Assembly (NCBI GenBank): GCA_002314775.1
Contig: DCHE01000051.1
Span: 1-7,855, forward strand
Source of the DNA: Lachnospiraceae bacterium UBA1760
GTDB lineage: Bacteria; Bacillota; Clostridia; Lachnospirales; Lachnospiraceae
Reading direction: 5' to 3'
Length of the DNA: 7,855 nucleotides
The translations under genes were made by a program, and so were the position numbers. The notes under the pieces were generated by a model. That model did no database searches, was not told the DNA's origin, and worked only from the letters and a program-made list of their open reading frames with translations. Of this stretch, positions 1 to 6,909 are shown piece by piece. Numbering within the stretch: the first letter of the stretch is position 1; each line of letters begins with the position of its first letter.

Positions 1-23
1 ACTGCATTTACATAAACATTCAT
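1..23 (-). CDS. 5' end of an unidentified downstream operon gene (partial)
   Basis: An ATG at 23-21 opens a frame that runs off the left edge of the window. Only seven complete codons are visible, reading M-N-V-Y-V-N-A. The start is supported by a strong Shine-Dalgarno sequence, GGAGG at 35-31, seven bases upstream of the ATG. The stop codon of the DUF4366-type gene (37-35) overlaps that site, which implies translational coupling. By position it should be another accessory or DNA-processing gene of the conjugative element. Seven residues are too few to name a family, so none is assigned. Confidence 0.6.
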
Positions 24-34
24 TTTTTACCCTC

Positions 35-985
35 CTAGATTGCTATCTCTTCTCTCTTCTTAGCCCTGCTCTCTGTGCCTCTTTCTTCAGTGCTTTCTTC
101 GTAGTGATAATTCTCCTTACTAAAATCATCACCGACTTCTTCTGCCTCATCCTCGGTATCAAAAATGACTTTCTCTCCTTCGTAGGCATATTCCTCTAGG
201 TCGTCGTCCTTAAAGTCGCCCTCAAAGTCGTCTAAATCTCTTGCATCCTGCAAATCAAGTGCTTCGTCACGCTTCTTTGAGTAAACCTTTAGGTAATAAT
301 AAAAGGCTCCACCGATTGCTATTAAAACTACAATCAGAATGGAGCCTCCACTCTTTGCTTTATTGCCTTTACTTAAGTCTTCTATTTCCTCCTTCTTTTC
401 TTCTGACAGGCTTTCTATAAGGCTTACACTGTCGTTAGCACTTGTCATATCACTTCCCTTTTCTTCTGCCAGGGCCTGCAAGTCATTTAGCTTAACAGTA
501 TCTAGGAAATATACATTCTCTGCACCGCCTGTATTATCAATCACAAGATAAAATACTGCTCCTTCGTCTGTCTCAATGGTGTAAAATACCCTCTCAGATT
601 TGCTGCTTCCATCTGTTATGATATTCTCTTTTACAGTCGCCTGGCCATCATCGTCATCTGTCTCTTTCCTTGTGTATTTATAAGTTTCATCCTTTGTTGT
701 ATTTGCGGATACTGTGTCATATTTGCTTTTTGAAATATTGCCATCTGCATCCTTAACATAGATGGTATGGTTTGTATCCTTTAATACCTTAAATTCGCTC
801 TTAGTCCCAAAGCTTTCCGGGGCCATGCTATCAAGGGCGTATGTGTATTCTCCCTCACTTGCTCCCTTAACGCTTAAGTAAACGTAATCGCTCTCATCCA
901 CCCCGCCGGCTAAAACTCTAACCGGACTTAAGGCTATAGCGACTGCAGTCAGTGTAATAAGTAACTTACATATCCTTGCTTTCAT
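35..985 (-). CDS. DUF4366-type (CD1107-like) mobile-element membrane protein
   Basis: This 316-residue protein looks like the DUF4366 family carried by clostridial conjugative transposons; the family's function is unknown. Residues 1-26 form a signal peptide: basic K2 and R4, a hydrophobic core, and an A-x-A-like end V-L-A before G27. The extracytoplasmic part (27-212) contains the FYTIETDEGAVFYLVIDNTG block near 134-153, the segment I recognise from the family, followed by VYFLDTV. A membrane helix spans about 214-233, followed by basic KKR at 237-239. The remaining tail (240-316) is very rich in Asp and Glu and should be cytoplasmic. The ATG at 985-983 has AAGGAGG at 1000-994, and the gene overlaps the preceding DUF4315-type gene by 20 bases. 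It ends with TAG. A surface or mating-channel accessory role is inferred from context only. Confidence 0.8.
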   Translation of the reverse strand: MKARICKLLITLTAVAIALSPVRVLAGGVDESDYVYLSVKGASEGEYTYALDSMAPESFGTKSEFKVLKDTNHTIYVKDADGNISKSKYDTVSANTTKDETYKYTRKETDDDDGQATVKENIITDGSSKSERVFYTIETDEGAVFYLVIDNTGGAENVYFLDTVKLNDLQALAEEKGSDMTSANDSVSLIESLSEEKKEEIEDLSKGNKAKSGGSILIVVLIAIGGAFYYYLKVYSKKRDEALDLQDARDLDDFEGDFKDDDLEEYAYEGEKVIFDTEDEAEEVGDDFSKENYHYEESTEERGTESRAKKREEIAI

Positions 986-1232
986 CCATCTCTCCTCCTT
1001 TGTTTATCTCACTGTCGCATATCATTTTTATTACTGTCTCCCTGTCTCTTCTTAGGAATCTAATTAACTCATTTGTCTCAGGAACGCTAAGCTTAAGTGC
1101 CTTAATCACTTCACTTATTTCCAAATGCTTTGCTTCGTCAATCCGTTTCTTTAAGTCATCTGCAATGGCTGTGTGCTCAGCTATTATCTTTAGTTCCTTG
1201 TTGTATTTTTTCTCTAAAACCTCTGTCTGCAT
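966..1232 (-). CDS. DUF4315-type small coiled-coil protein
   Basis: This 88-residue protein resembles the DUF4315 family, small proteins found between the wall-hydrolase gene and the DUF4366 gene in Tn1549/CTn-like elements. Residues 3-37 look like an amphipathic, charged coiled coil. The segment AKHLEISEVIKALKLSVPE (about 34-52) matches the typical family pattern of a coil followed by LEI-x(3)-IKAL and a short helix. There is no signal peptide or membrane segment, so it is probably cytoplasmic. Its start is well defined: AAAGGAG at 1244-1238 lies five bases from the ATG and overlaps the TAA stop of the M23 gene. The 3' end runs 20 bases into the DUF4366-type gene. The molecular role of the family is not known; the family call rests on pattern and gene order. 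Confidence 0.7.
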   Translation of the reverse strand: MQTEVLEKKYNKELKIIAEHTAIADDLKKRIDEAKHLEISEVIKALKLSVPETNELIRFLRRDRETVIKMICDSEINKGGEMDESKDM

Positions 1233-1242
1233 TGTGTCTCCT

Positions 1243-2784
1243 TTAATTAGTTACATGCTGTGGAATATAGAATGTCGGATCTAAGTAATTTCCACTCTCG
1301 TCCTGCATCTGTACATGTATGTGGGGGCCAGAGCTGTTTCCTGTGTTGCCACTTAGTGCTACAAGCTCGCCCTTATTTATTTCACTTCCATTTGCTACAA
1401 CGTTATTGCTTGATAAATGCATGAAGGTGATCTTATAACCACTTTCGTTTGTTATACTTAGCATGTATCCGCCCTTGGTTGATGAACTAGCCGTTACTGT
1501 CCCTGTAAAGGGGCTATATATGGCTGTTCCAACTGCGGCCCTAAGATCTACCCCCTTATGGTTGCTTGAGCCCGTTCCCTGGTTAGTGCTTGGGGCTGTT
1601 CTGTGTCCAAAGGGCGATGTTATATACCAGTCAGCTTCTATTATTGGGCCATATCCCTGTTGTCCATTTCCTGATTCTAGGTATGCTTCGTATCTGCCTG
1701 CATCAGTAACCATATCCCCTATTATTTCTTCAAGGTTATTTCTTGTAACCTCTACATGGCAGATGCGTTTTATGTGCCTAACATAGTCCCAGATGTCGAT
1801 GCCTTCTTCATCAGTGCCTATTACCTCATAAACCTCATATTCCACCTCTTCGATGTAGACGTTTATATCAAAAAGCTTCCCTATGATCTCCTCTATTTCG
1901 CTTGTCACCATACTGGCTTCGTATTCACCATATTTCTGTGCAAAGTATGCTGCAAATAAATGCATGTCGTAGGAGTAATCATCCGGTACATCAAATACCC
2001 ATTCATCAATGGTTATTCCCGGGAACTTGTATTCCTCAATCTGCCTTTTGGTTTCCTTAATTCCCTCAGGATCCCTCAGGTAATATTCATAGTCGCTCAT
2101 TAACCCTGAAACCGATTCAGAGGTGTTTGTTAAAGTCCCTATGTCGTTTGGATTAACAAGCGCCTGTACAAGTCCCATTAGTAAGTAAATGGCAAAGGCT
2201 ACTATGGAAATCGAAATTACAAAGATTGTAATCACCCCAAGAAAGCTTCCAAGAAAGCCTCCTATGGCACTTTTAATGGTGTTGTTTATTTCCTTAGTTG
2301 CCTTCTTGTTTGCTTTCCTCTTAAGGCTCTTATAGTGCATATATGTAATAAGAGGGCTATTACTTCCTCCCTCGTAATATGCCCTCCTATACATCCTTTT
2401 CTTTATGAATTTCTTGTAGCTTTTATTTACTGTTTCCTCGGCTTTCTTTGTCTCACCCTTTGCCATGTACCTTTTTGCTTTCATCCTGCTTACAGGGTCA
2501 TAGCCGTAGGTTCTTTTTCTGTTTTCAAAGGCTTTCATGGGCTTGGTTTTTCCTATAGTTTGCCTTGCTTTCTCCTTTGTTAGATAAGCTCTCCTCCTTA
2601 CGCTCTTAACCCTGTATCTGGTATCTTTTGGCTTTTCTTCCTCTTCTTCATCCTCTCTGTAGGTGGCAGCATTTATAAATTCGTCTGCCATGGATTTGAA
2701 GCGCTTTTGATAATTAATAAGCTTGGGATTAATTACCTCTTTTTCCACAGGCCTAGCCTTTGTCTTAAACTTCCTTCTATCCAT
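1243..2784 (-). CDS. Membrane-anchored M23 (LytM-type) peptidoglycan endopeptidase of the conjugation machinery
   Basis: With the ATG at 2784-2782 the product is 513 residues. Residues 1-172 are strongly basic (many Lys, Arg and Tyr, with a DEEEEE patch near 45-50) and should lie in the cytoplasm. A membrane helix spans about 180-206. Residues 207-385 form an acidic external linker without a recognised domain. The C-terminal domain (about 385-505) is a peptidase M23 domain with the full motif set: H409-x3-D413 in NHKGVDL, H456 in FMHLS, and H488-x-H490 in GPHIHV. The family uses these to bind zinc and cleave peptide cross-bridges of peptidoglycan, so the enzyme looks active. Its likely job is local wall opening for the mating channel. 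Related elements often use an NlpC/P60 or CHAP hydrolase at this position instead. The gene overlaps the VirB4 stop by 8 bases. A TTG start at 2799 would add five residues, but a GAAGG site favours the ATG. Confidence 0.88.
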   Translation of the reverse strand: MDRRKFKTKARPVEKEVINPKLINYQKRFKSMADEFINAATYREDEEEEEKPKDTRYRVKSVRRRAYLTKEKARQTIGKTKPMKAFENRKRTYGYDPVSRMKAKRYMAKGETKKAEETVNKSYKKFIKKRMYRRAYYEGGSNSPLITYMHYKSLKRKANKKATKEINNTIKSAIGGFLGSFLGVITIFVISISIVAFAIYLLMGLVQALVNPNDIGTLTNTSESVSGLMSDYEYYLRDPEGIKETKRQIEEYKFPGITIDEWVFDVPDDYSYDMHLFAAYFAQKYGEYEASMVTSEIEEIIGKLFDINVYIEEVEYEVYEVIGTDEEGIDIWDYVRHIKRICHVEVTRNNLEEIIGDMVTDAGRYEAYLESGNGQQGYGPIIEADWYITSPFGHRTAPSTNQGTGSSNHKGVDLRAAVGTAIYSPFTGTVTASSSTKGGYMLSITNESGYKITFMHLSSNNVVANGSEINKGELVALSGNTGNSSGPHIHVQMQDESGNYLDPTFYIPQHVTN

Positions 2785-4063
2785 GCTTAAAGCCTTCAAT
2801 CATCTTCTTTAGCTCACCATCTGTCATTGCTTCCTTAGGATCCGTTGTCATTACCTTGTATGATAATGTATCCTTCGGATACTCATCTTCAAATGGAACA
2901 ATGTCGCCTTCTACCCATAAAAGGCCGTGGCCCTTTTGTCCGGTATGTAAGTAGGCACACTCGTCATCCATGATGTCCAAGTGCTCAGCTAATAGCTTCT
3001 CATCATCTCCCATCTGCTCAAGCATGGCTATAAAGTTTGTGGTATCCAAGATGTTCTGAATCTGGGATGAAGCAAATAAGTCTTTTATGTTCTGGGTAAT
3101 GCCTGTTGGTATTCCACCCCACTTTCTAAATCTCTTCCATATCTCAACTGAATATCTTGCAGTGGATGGGTTTCTTAAAAGTAAATGGAACTCGTCTATG
3201 TCTACCCAGGTATACTTGTGATTGATTCTGTTTTCAGCAACCCTCCCCCAGATAAGGTCCATTATGATAAACATAGTCATGTCTCTCTGTTCTGCATCCA
3301 TTTCCTTTAAATCAAAGCAGATTAGTCTGTTTGATAAATCAATGCTTGTCTGGTGGTTAAAGTATTTAAGTGACCCTGTTACATATCGAGATAGCGCTGC
3401 AGCTAATCCCTCACCAACTTCTGTAAATGGTGCCTTCATGCTTTTAAGTTCCTTATATAGGTCCTCTAAAATAGGCATGTTTTCAGCTACAGGATTTTGC
3501 ATGAATCTCTCATAGACTATCTGGCAGGCCCTGTCTATGCAGGAGTTTTCTTTTTCTGTTAATCTCCCCTTTTCTCCACCTAGCATTAAGTTAAGAAGGG
3601 ATACCATAAATGAACATTTGCTTAAAATTGGCTTATAGTCTTCGTCAATGCTTACATCTATGTTATTTAGGCTTACTTCCATTGGATTTATATAAACCTC
3701 AGAGCTTAAGGATATAGGGATTACCTTTCCATCATATAGTTCAGTTACACCCTTGTATTCGCCCTCTGGATCAATGATTATTCTGTCATCCTTAGTCTTA
3801 AGCATGACATCCTGTATCTCTCTTTTTACAAAGAAGGTCTTACCAGAACCCGGAACACCAAAGACTAACCCATTGGGGTTAACTAGTTTTTTCCTGTCAA
3901 TCATGATTACATTGCTTGATAGTGAGTTCATACCATAGTACTGTCCGCCATCAGTAAAGAGTTCCTTTGTCGTAAATGGGATGAATATTCCAAGGTCACT
4001 TGATAAGTAGGTTCTTATGATATTTACCTCATTACATCCAAGTGGAAGCACAGATCTAAAGCC
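2777..4063 (-). CDS. VirB4-like conjugative ATPase, C-terminal motor domain (separated from its N-terminal part by an in-frame TAG)
   Basis: This is the distal part of the VirB4-like frame, 428 codons in the same frame as the upstream portion. The first possible restart is GTG at 4051-4049, giving 424 residues numbered from there. The sequence is a VirB4/AAA_10-type P-loop ATPase. Walker A GVPGSGKT is at 65-72. Walker B is WVDIDEFH at 283-290, with D286 and E287 as the expected metal-binding and catalytic acids. The blocks IWKRFRKWGGIPTGITQN (304-321) and YVTGSL (223-228) match clostridial VirB4 proteins as I remember them. The ATPase should power channel assembly and DNA transfer at the inner face of the membrane. 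Beyond the TAG the frame shows no damage: the motifs are complete and the end at TAG 2779-2777 is normal. The M23 gene starts within its last codons. The GTG has an AGGAG 15 bases upstream, longer than usual spacing, so independent expression is uncertain. Confidence 0.85.
   Translation of the reverse strand, partial: GFRSVLPLGCNEVNIIRTYLSSDLGIFIPFTTKELFTDGGQYYGMNSLSSNVIMIDRKKLVNPNGLVFGVPGSGKTFFVKREIQDVMLKTKDDRIIIDPEGEYKGVTELYDGKVIPISLSSEVYINPMEVSLNNIDVSIDEDYKPILSKCSFMVSLLNLMLGGEKGRLTEKENSCIDRACQIVYERFMQNPVAENMPILEDLYKELKSMKAPFTEVGEGLAAALSRYVTGSLKYFNHQTSIDLSNRLICFDLKEMDAEQRDMTMFIIMDLIWGRVAENRINHKYTWVDIDEFHLLLRNPSTARYSVEIWKRFRKWGGIPTGITQNIKDLFASSQIQNILDTTNFIAMLEQMGDDEKLLAEHLDIMDDECAYLHTGQKGHGLLWVEGDIVPFEDEYPKDTLSYKVMTTDPKEAMTDGELKKMIEGFKHG
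2793..2797 (-). promoter_or_regulatory. Ribosome binding site deciding the M23 gene start
   Basis: GAAGG on the minus strand lies eight bases upstream of the ATG at 2784-2782, which is standard spacing. The competing TTG at 2799-2797 overlaps this site and has no clear Shine-Dalgarno sequence ahead of it, so the ATG is preferred. The site lies inside the last codons of the VirB4 ATPase frame, implying coupled translation of the two proteins. Confidence 0.6.
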
Positions 4064-4066
4064 CTA
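4064..4066 (-). other. In-frame TAG (amber) codon interrupting the virB4-like frame
   Basis: On the minus strand the frame reads F-M-Q-E, then TAG, then G-F-R-S-V-L-P-L-G-C-N, with no shift on either side. Clostridial VirB4 proteins, as I remember them, continue through this spot with a Q-E-x-G-x(3)-LPLG pattern, so one sense codon has been replaced. CAG (Gln) or GAG (Glu) to TAG needs a single base change. TAG also closes the DUF4366-type, VirB4, TrbL-like and Maff2 genes in this window, so it is a normal stop here and general reassignment is unlikely. Confidence 0.9.
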
Positions 4067-5686
4067 CTCCTGCATGAAATATGTTCTCTCTAATTTTCCC
4101 TGGTATGTTGATAGGATCCTTCCAAGCTCAAAGATGTTGCTTTCTAATTCCTTTCTTGAATTTGCGCTCTGCATTATTAATATCGTTGTATTAATCATCT
4201 GCTCATCTTTGCTTTCAATAGCTTTTATTCTTGCAGTAGCTCCAGTCTCGTATGGCTTAAGCTCTGGTGGTAATAAATCCATGTCAAAGCCGGTTCTGAC
4301 AGCATGCTTCTGATAGGTCTGAATCTTACCCTGGATATCGTTTAGATCATCCTTTGCTTTGCTAATTGATCTTTCTCTTTCAAGTACCTCTGACTGAATT
4401 GATACCCATACATTACTGTCAAGCGACAAGATATCTGCTAATACCCTGTCCTCTGCTCCGGCTGAGTAGATTTCAAAATAACTGACTGCACATATCCTGT
4501 CACCCATCTTAAAATACTTGGCATTATTAAACTCGCTGCCTTTAAATGACAAGGCTTCAGGTGCTATAAAGTCCTTACTAGATAGCCCTGTCTTTATTGG
4601 CATGTCAAAGTTCCAAAATAACTTATCCTTAGTCCCTGGATGGAAGATTCTATGTAAAAGCTCTAATCTCTCATAGCCATTTAAGACCTTTGCCTTTGAG
4701 TCTAAGGATCCAAATAACTTAATAAGTGCCTTATCAATTCTCTCTAGCCTAAGCCTTGCATTCTTGATTCCGTTTGCATGTATTCCGTAGGTTAAATACA
4801 TCTCTTTTCTTAAGCTGTTTGTCCCCTTCTTAAACTGCCCCGTCAACATGTCAGAGTATTCTTTTCTTATCACGTCAAAGGCATCATTCTGTGGGGGCAC
4901 CTTAAAGTTTTCACTGTAAAGATCTTTATCCATCTCCATCTTTCCGTAGTTAAACTGAAAATGAATGTCTGAATCAAAGAAATTTAAAAGGTTCTTCCAC
5001 CGCTTTAGATATATCCTCTGGGGATCTTCATCAAGTAACTGGTATGAGATATCCTCAAACCTTATTGTCTTTGTAAAATATCCATTCTCATGCTCTATGA
5101 TTCCGTCTATGTATGGTCTTTCGTATGGAATGGTGTCCTGTATAGTTCTTGGAATCTTGCCCTTAAGCTTTGCTTTCTTAACAGCTTTTTCAAGTTCCTT
5201 CTTAGTTTTGTAATCAATCTTTCCACTCATGGGCACCTTTATCTTCTGCCCGTTAATCTTTACCTCCTTTTTGGGTTCATTTGCCTTTTTTCTTCTTTCC
5301 ATGTCGCTTAACCCTTTAAACATTATTTCGTCTACCTCCTTACTTAGGCGAGTTAGTCTCTCTCTTGTTTCATACAGGTTTTCTGTCTCATATACCCTGT
5401 CTGTGTTATGGGTAAACTTGCATCTAATTATTATCTTTAACCACTTCTCAATTCCCATCTGATTTCTCTCAAACAAAATGGCAAAAGCTACCGGCCCTCC
5501 TGCTAAAAACAGTCCTAAGGTCGCTATGGTTGTATCAAGCCCAAAGCGTAAATAAAGCAGTAAGAATACCGGTATTCCTACTGCTCCTCCAGCTGCTATT
5601 GCTACAACCTGTCTTACCGTAAAGGATAAGCCGGGTATTGTCTTTTTTACCTTCGAGAAATCCTTTGTAATCTCTACATATGCCAT
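4064..5686 (-). CDS. PrgI (VirB3-like) domain fused to the N-terminal part of a VirB4-like ATPase, ended early by TAG
   Basis: This is a 540-residue product. Residues 1-110 form a PrgI-type domain: the MAYVEITKDFSKVKKTIPGL start, two membrane helices at about 24-45 and 53-73, and a conserved tail near FERNQMGIEKWLKIIIRCKF. PrgI is the Gram-positive VirB3-like membrane partner of VirB4 and is often a separate gene of about 120 residues just upstream of virB4; here both are one frame. A charged linker (about 110-180) leads into the VirB4 N-terminal region. Recognisable blocks are YFTKTIRFEDISYQL (203-217), the FIAP motif at 373-376, and TGFDMDLLPPELKPYETGA (465-483). The frame then stops before the ATPase domain, so this polypeptide has no Walker motifs. 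The ATG is supported by AAGGAG at 5697-5692, five bases upstream, next to the TrbL-like stop. On its own it could anchor at the membrane but could not hydrolyse ATP. Confidence 0.85.
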   Translation of the reverse strand: MAYVEITKDFSKVKKTIPGLSFTVRQVVAIAAGGAVGIPVFLLLYLRFGLDTTIATLGLFLAGGPVAFAILFERNQMGIEKWLKIIIRCKFTHNTDRVYETENLYETRERLTRLSKEVDEIMFKGLSDMERRKKANEPKKEVKINGQKIKVPMSGKIDYKTKKELEKAVKKAKLKGKIPRTIQDTIPYERPYIDGIIEHENGYFTKTIRFEDISYQLLDEDPQRIYLKRWKNLLNFFDSDIHFQFNYGKMEMDKDLYSENFKVPPQNDAFDVIRKEYSDMLTGQFKKGTNSLRKEMYLTYGIHANGIKNARLRLERIDKALIKLFGSLDSKAKVLNGYERLELLHRIFHPGTKDKLFWNFDMPIKTGLSSKDFIAPEALSFKGSEFNNAKYFKMGDRICAVSYFEIYSAGAEDRVLADILSLDSNVWVSIQSEVLERERSISKAKDDLNDIQGKIQTYQKHAVRTGFDMDLLPPELKPYETGATARIKAIESKDEQMINTTILIMQSANSRKELESNIFELGRILSTYQGKLERTYFMQE

Positions 5687-5697
5687 ATCCTCTCCTT

Positions 5698-6687
5698 CTA
5701 ATGTGCGCTAAATATTGACATCGATAACTGCGGAATTCGCTTAAGCATGAAGAAGCATGCAAAGGCTCCTCCCAAGGTGCATATCATCGTTGTCATGTAG
5801 TCGCCTCCACTTGCTAAACTTGATGCTTCATTTACTATCGTTCCATACATGGTAAATACCAAAAGCATAAATGGGCCTTCGAATGCTAATGCTAGCATCC
5901 TTCTTGAATAATTCATTCCAAGCATTGACCATTCCCTGTTCATCCATGTTGCCATTGGGATTGATGCAGGTGCCGAATATATAAGTACTTCCATAAACCA
6001 CAAAAGCACCTTTACATATATAAGCATTGTTAAAATGATCATCGCTATCCTTACAACTAGTACAAGGATGAGTGCTATAAATACCGACATAATATCCTTT
6101 ATCTCAGCATTACCTGATAAGGGTGGTATCACCGTATCAAAGGATCCAAAGGATGCTGTCGGATTAACTGCATGCCCCGCTATCTTACTTGATACGCTCT
6201 GACCAATATTGAAGAAAAACATAACTATATCAAAGGATCTTGAACATACCATTATGCACATGCCAAGCTTTAATAATATTAAGAATATCCTCTGGATATT
6301 TAGGTCATTGCTTGTATTATAGTTCTGTATTATCTGCACTAATTCCCAGCATAGAATCACTGTTAAAAACACACCTGCTATGGGAATAAATACTGTCTGG
6401 GATAAGGTTCGCATCAAAGATAGGGAACCCGAAAACGTGTTATTCATTCCATTAGTGATGTTATCTGTTGTGTGTGAAAGCTGCGTGTTAAATTCCTGGC
6501 CAATCTTAGTCCATATCTCTGCACACTGATTATAAATACCTACATATATTTCGTTTTTTATATCAGCCATTGCAGAGGTGAAATAATTGCCTATCGCACT
6601 GGGAATCGATGTTATGGAATTTGCGCCACTGGTCCAGCCACTAGCTCCTGCTCCACTGCTTCCTCCTCCATTTGAAAATCCTGCCAT
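5698..6687 (-). CDS. TrbL/VirB6-like conjugal transfer membrane protein
   Basis: This 329-residue polytopic protein is of the TrbL/VirB6 type seen in clostridial conjugative transposons (CD1112-like). It starts with a Gly/Ser-rich stretch (residues 6-23). Hydrophobic helices follow at about 98-119, 133-150, 200-222, 224-244, 265-285 and 298-314. The segment SAPASIPMATWMNREWSMLG (238-257), followed by NYSRRMLALAFEGPFMLLVF, is the conserved family block between the fourth and fifth helices. VirB6-type proteins form the inner-membrane platform of the T4SS channel and contact the translocating DNA strand. Its position between a Maff2-type gene and PrgI-VirB4 is the standard order. The ATG at 6687-6685 has AGGGGTGA just upstream, overlapping the Maff2 stop codon, so translation is probably coupled. 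The gene ends with TAG. It appears intact. Confidence 0.85.
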   Translation of the reverse strand: MAGFSNGGGSSGAGASGWTSGANSITSIPSAIGNYFTSAMADIKNEIYVGIYNQCAEIWTKIGQEFNTQLSHTTDNITNGMNNTFSGSLSLMRTLSQTVFIPIAGVFLTVILCWELVQIIQNYNTSNDLNIQRIFLILLKLGMCIMVCSRSFDIVMFFFNIGQSVSSKIAGHAVNPTASFGSFDTVIPPLSGNAEIKDIMSVFIALILVLVVRIAMIILTMLIYVKVLLWFMEVLIYSAPASIPMATWMNREWSMLGMNYSRRMLALAFEGPFMLLVFTMYGTIVNEASSLASGGDYMTTMICTLGGAFACFFMLKRIPQLSMSIFSAH

Positions 6688-6696
6688 ATGTCACCC

Positions 6697-6909
6697 CTAA
6701 AATGTTAAGTATGAGCTTAGCTGTGGCACAAGTACTGTTCCTACGGCTATGATTACGCCACCACCAATGATCTTTCCCATACCATCGCTTTTCTTTGCCT
6801 GATTACTTTGTGAGTGTCCCTCTGAGAAATCAATAATTCCCAGTATCGCTAACACTGCCCCCCAGGCTGATACACCCATTGATGCAAAATTTAAGATCGA
6901 ATCAAACAT
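6697..6909 (-). CDS. Maff2-type small two-helix membrane protein
   Basis: This 70-residue hydrophobic protein matches the Maff2 mobile-element family. It has one membrane helix at about 8-27, a short polar loop with SEGHSQSNQAKKSDG (29-43), and a second helix at about 47-64 rich in Gly, Ile and Val and ending VPQLSSYL. The hairpin layout, size and position directly upstream of the TrbL/VirB6-like gene resemble VirB2/TrbC pilin subunits, so a pilin-like or channel-lining role is plausible, but that is inference. No N-terminal cleavage site is clear. The ATG at 6909-6907 has AAGGAGG at 6926-6920, ten bases upstream and inside the end of the ArdC-like gene. The two genes overlap by 19 bases. The gene ends with TAG, ten bases after which the next ATG begins (counting the 9-base gap). 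Confidence 0.85.
   Translation of the reverse strand: MFDSILNFASMGVSAWGAVLAILGIIDFSEGHSQSNQAKKSDGMGKIIGGGVIIAVGTVLVPQLSSYLTF

Noticed and set aside
2785..2799. TTG start adding five residues to the M23 protein
   Set aside because: The ATG at 2784-2782 has a well-spaced GAAGG, whereas the TTG overlaps that site and has no good ribosome binding site of its own.
339..5462. Plus-strand open frames of about 60 to 107 codons, for example near 339-551, 976-1284, 1463-1786, 3222-3515 and 4017-4313
   Set aside because: All lie opposite well-supported minus-strand genes, have no family resemblance, and their low-complexity hydrophobic or Ser/Leu/Phe-rich products are typical antisense shadows.
5535..5762. 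Minus-strand frame of 75 codons across the TrbL-like/PrgI-VirB4 junction
   Set aside because: It is out of frame with two strongly supported genes that it overlaps, and its product resembles nothing I recognise.
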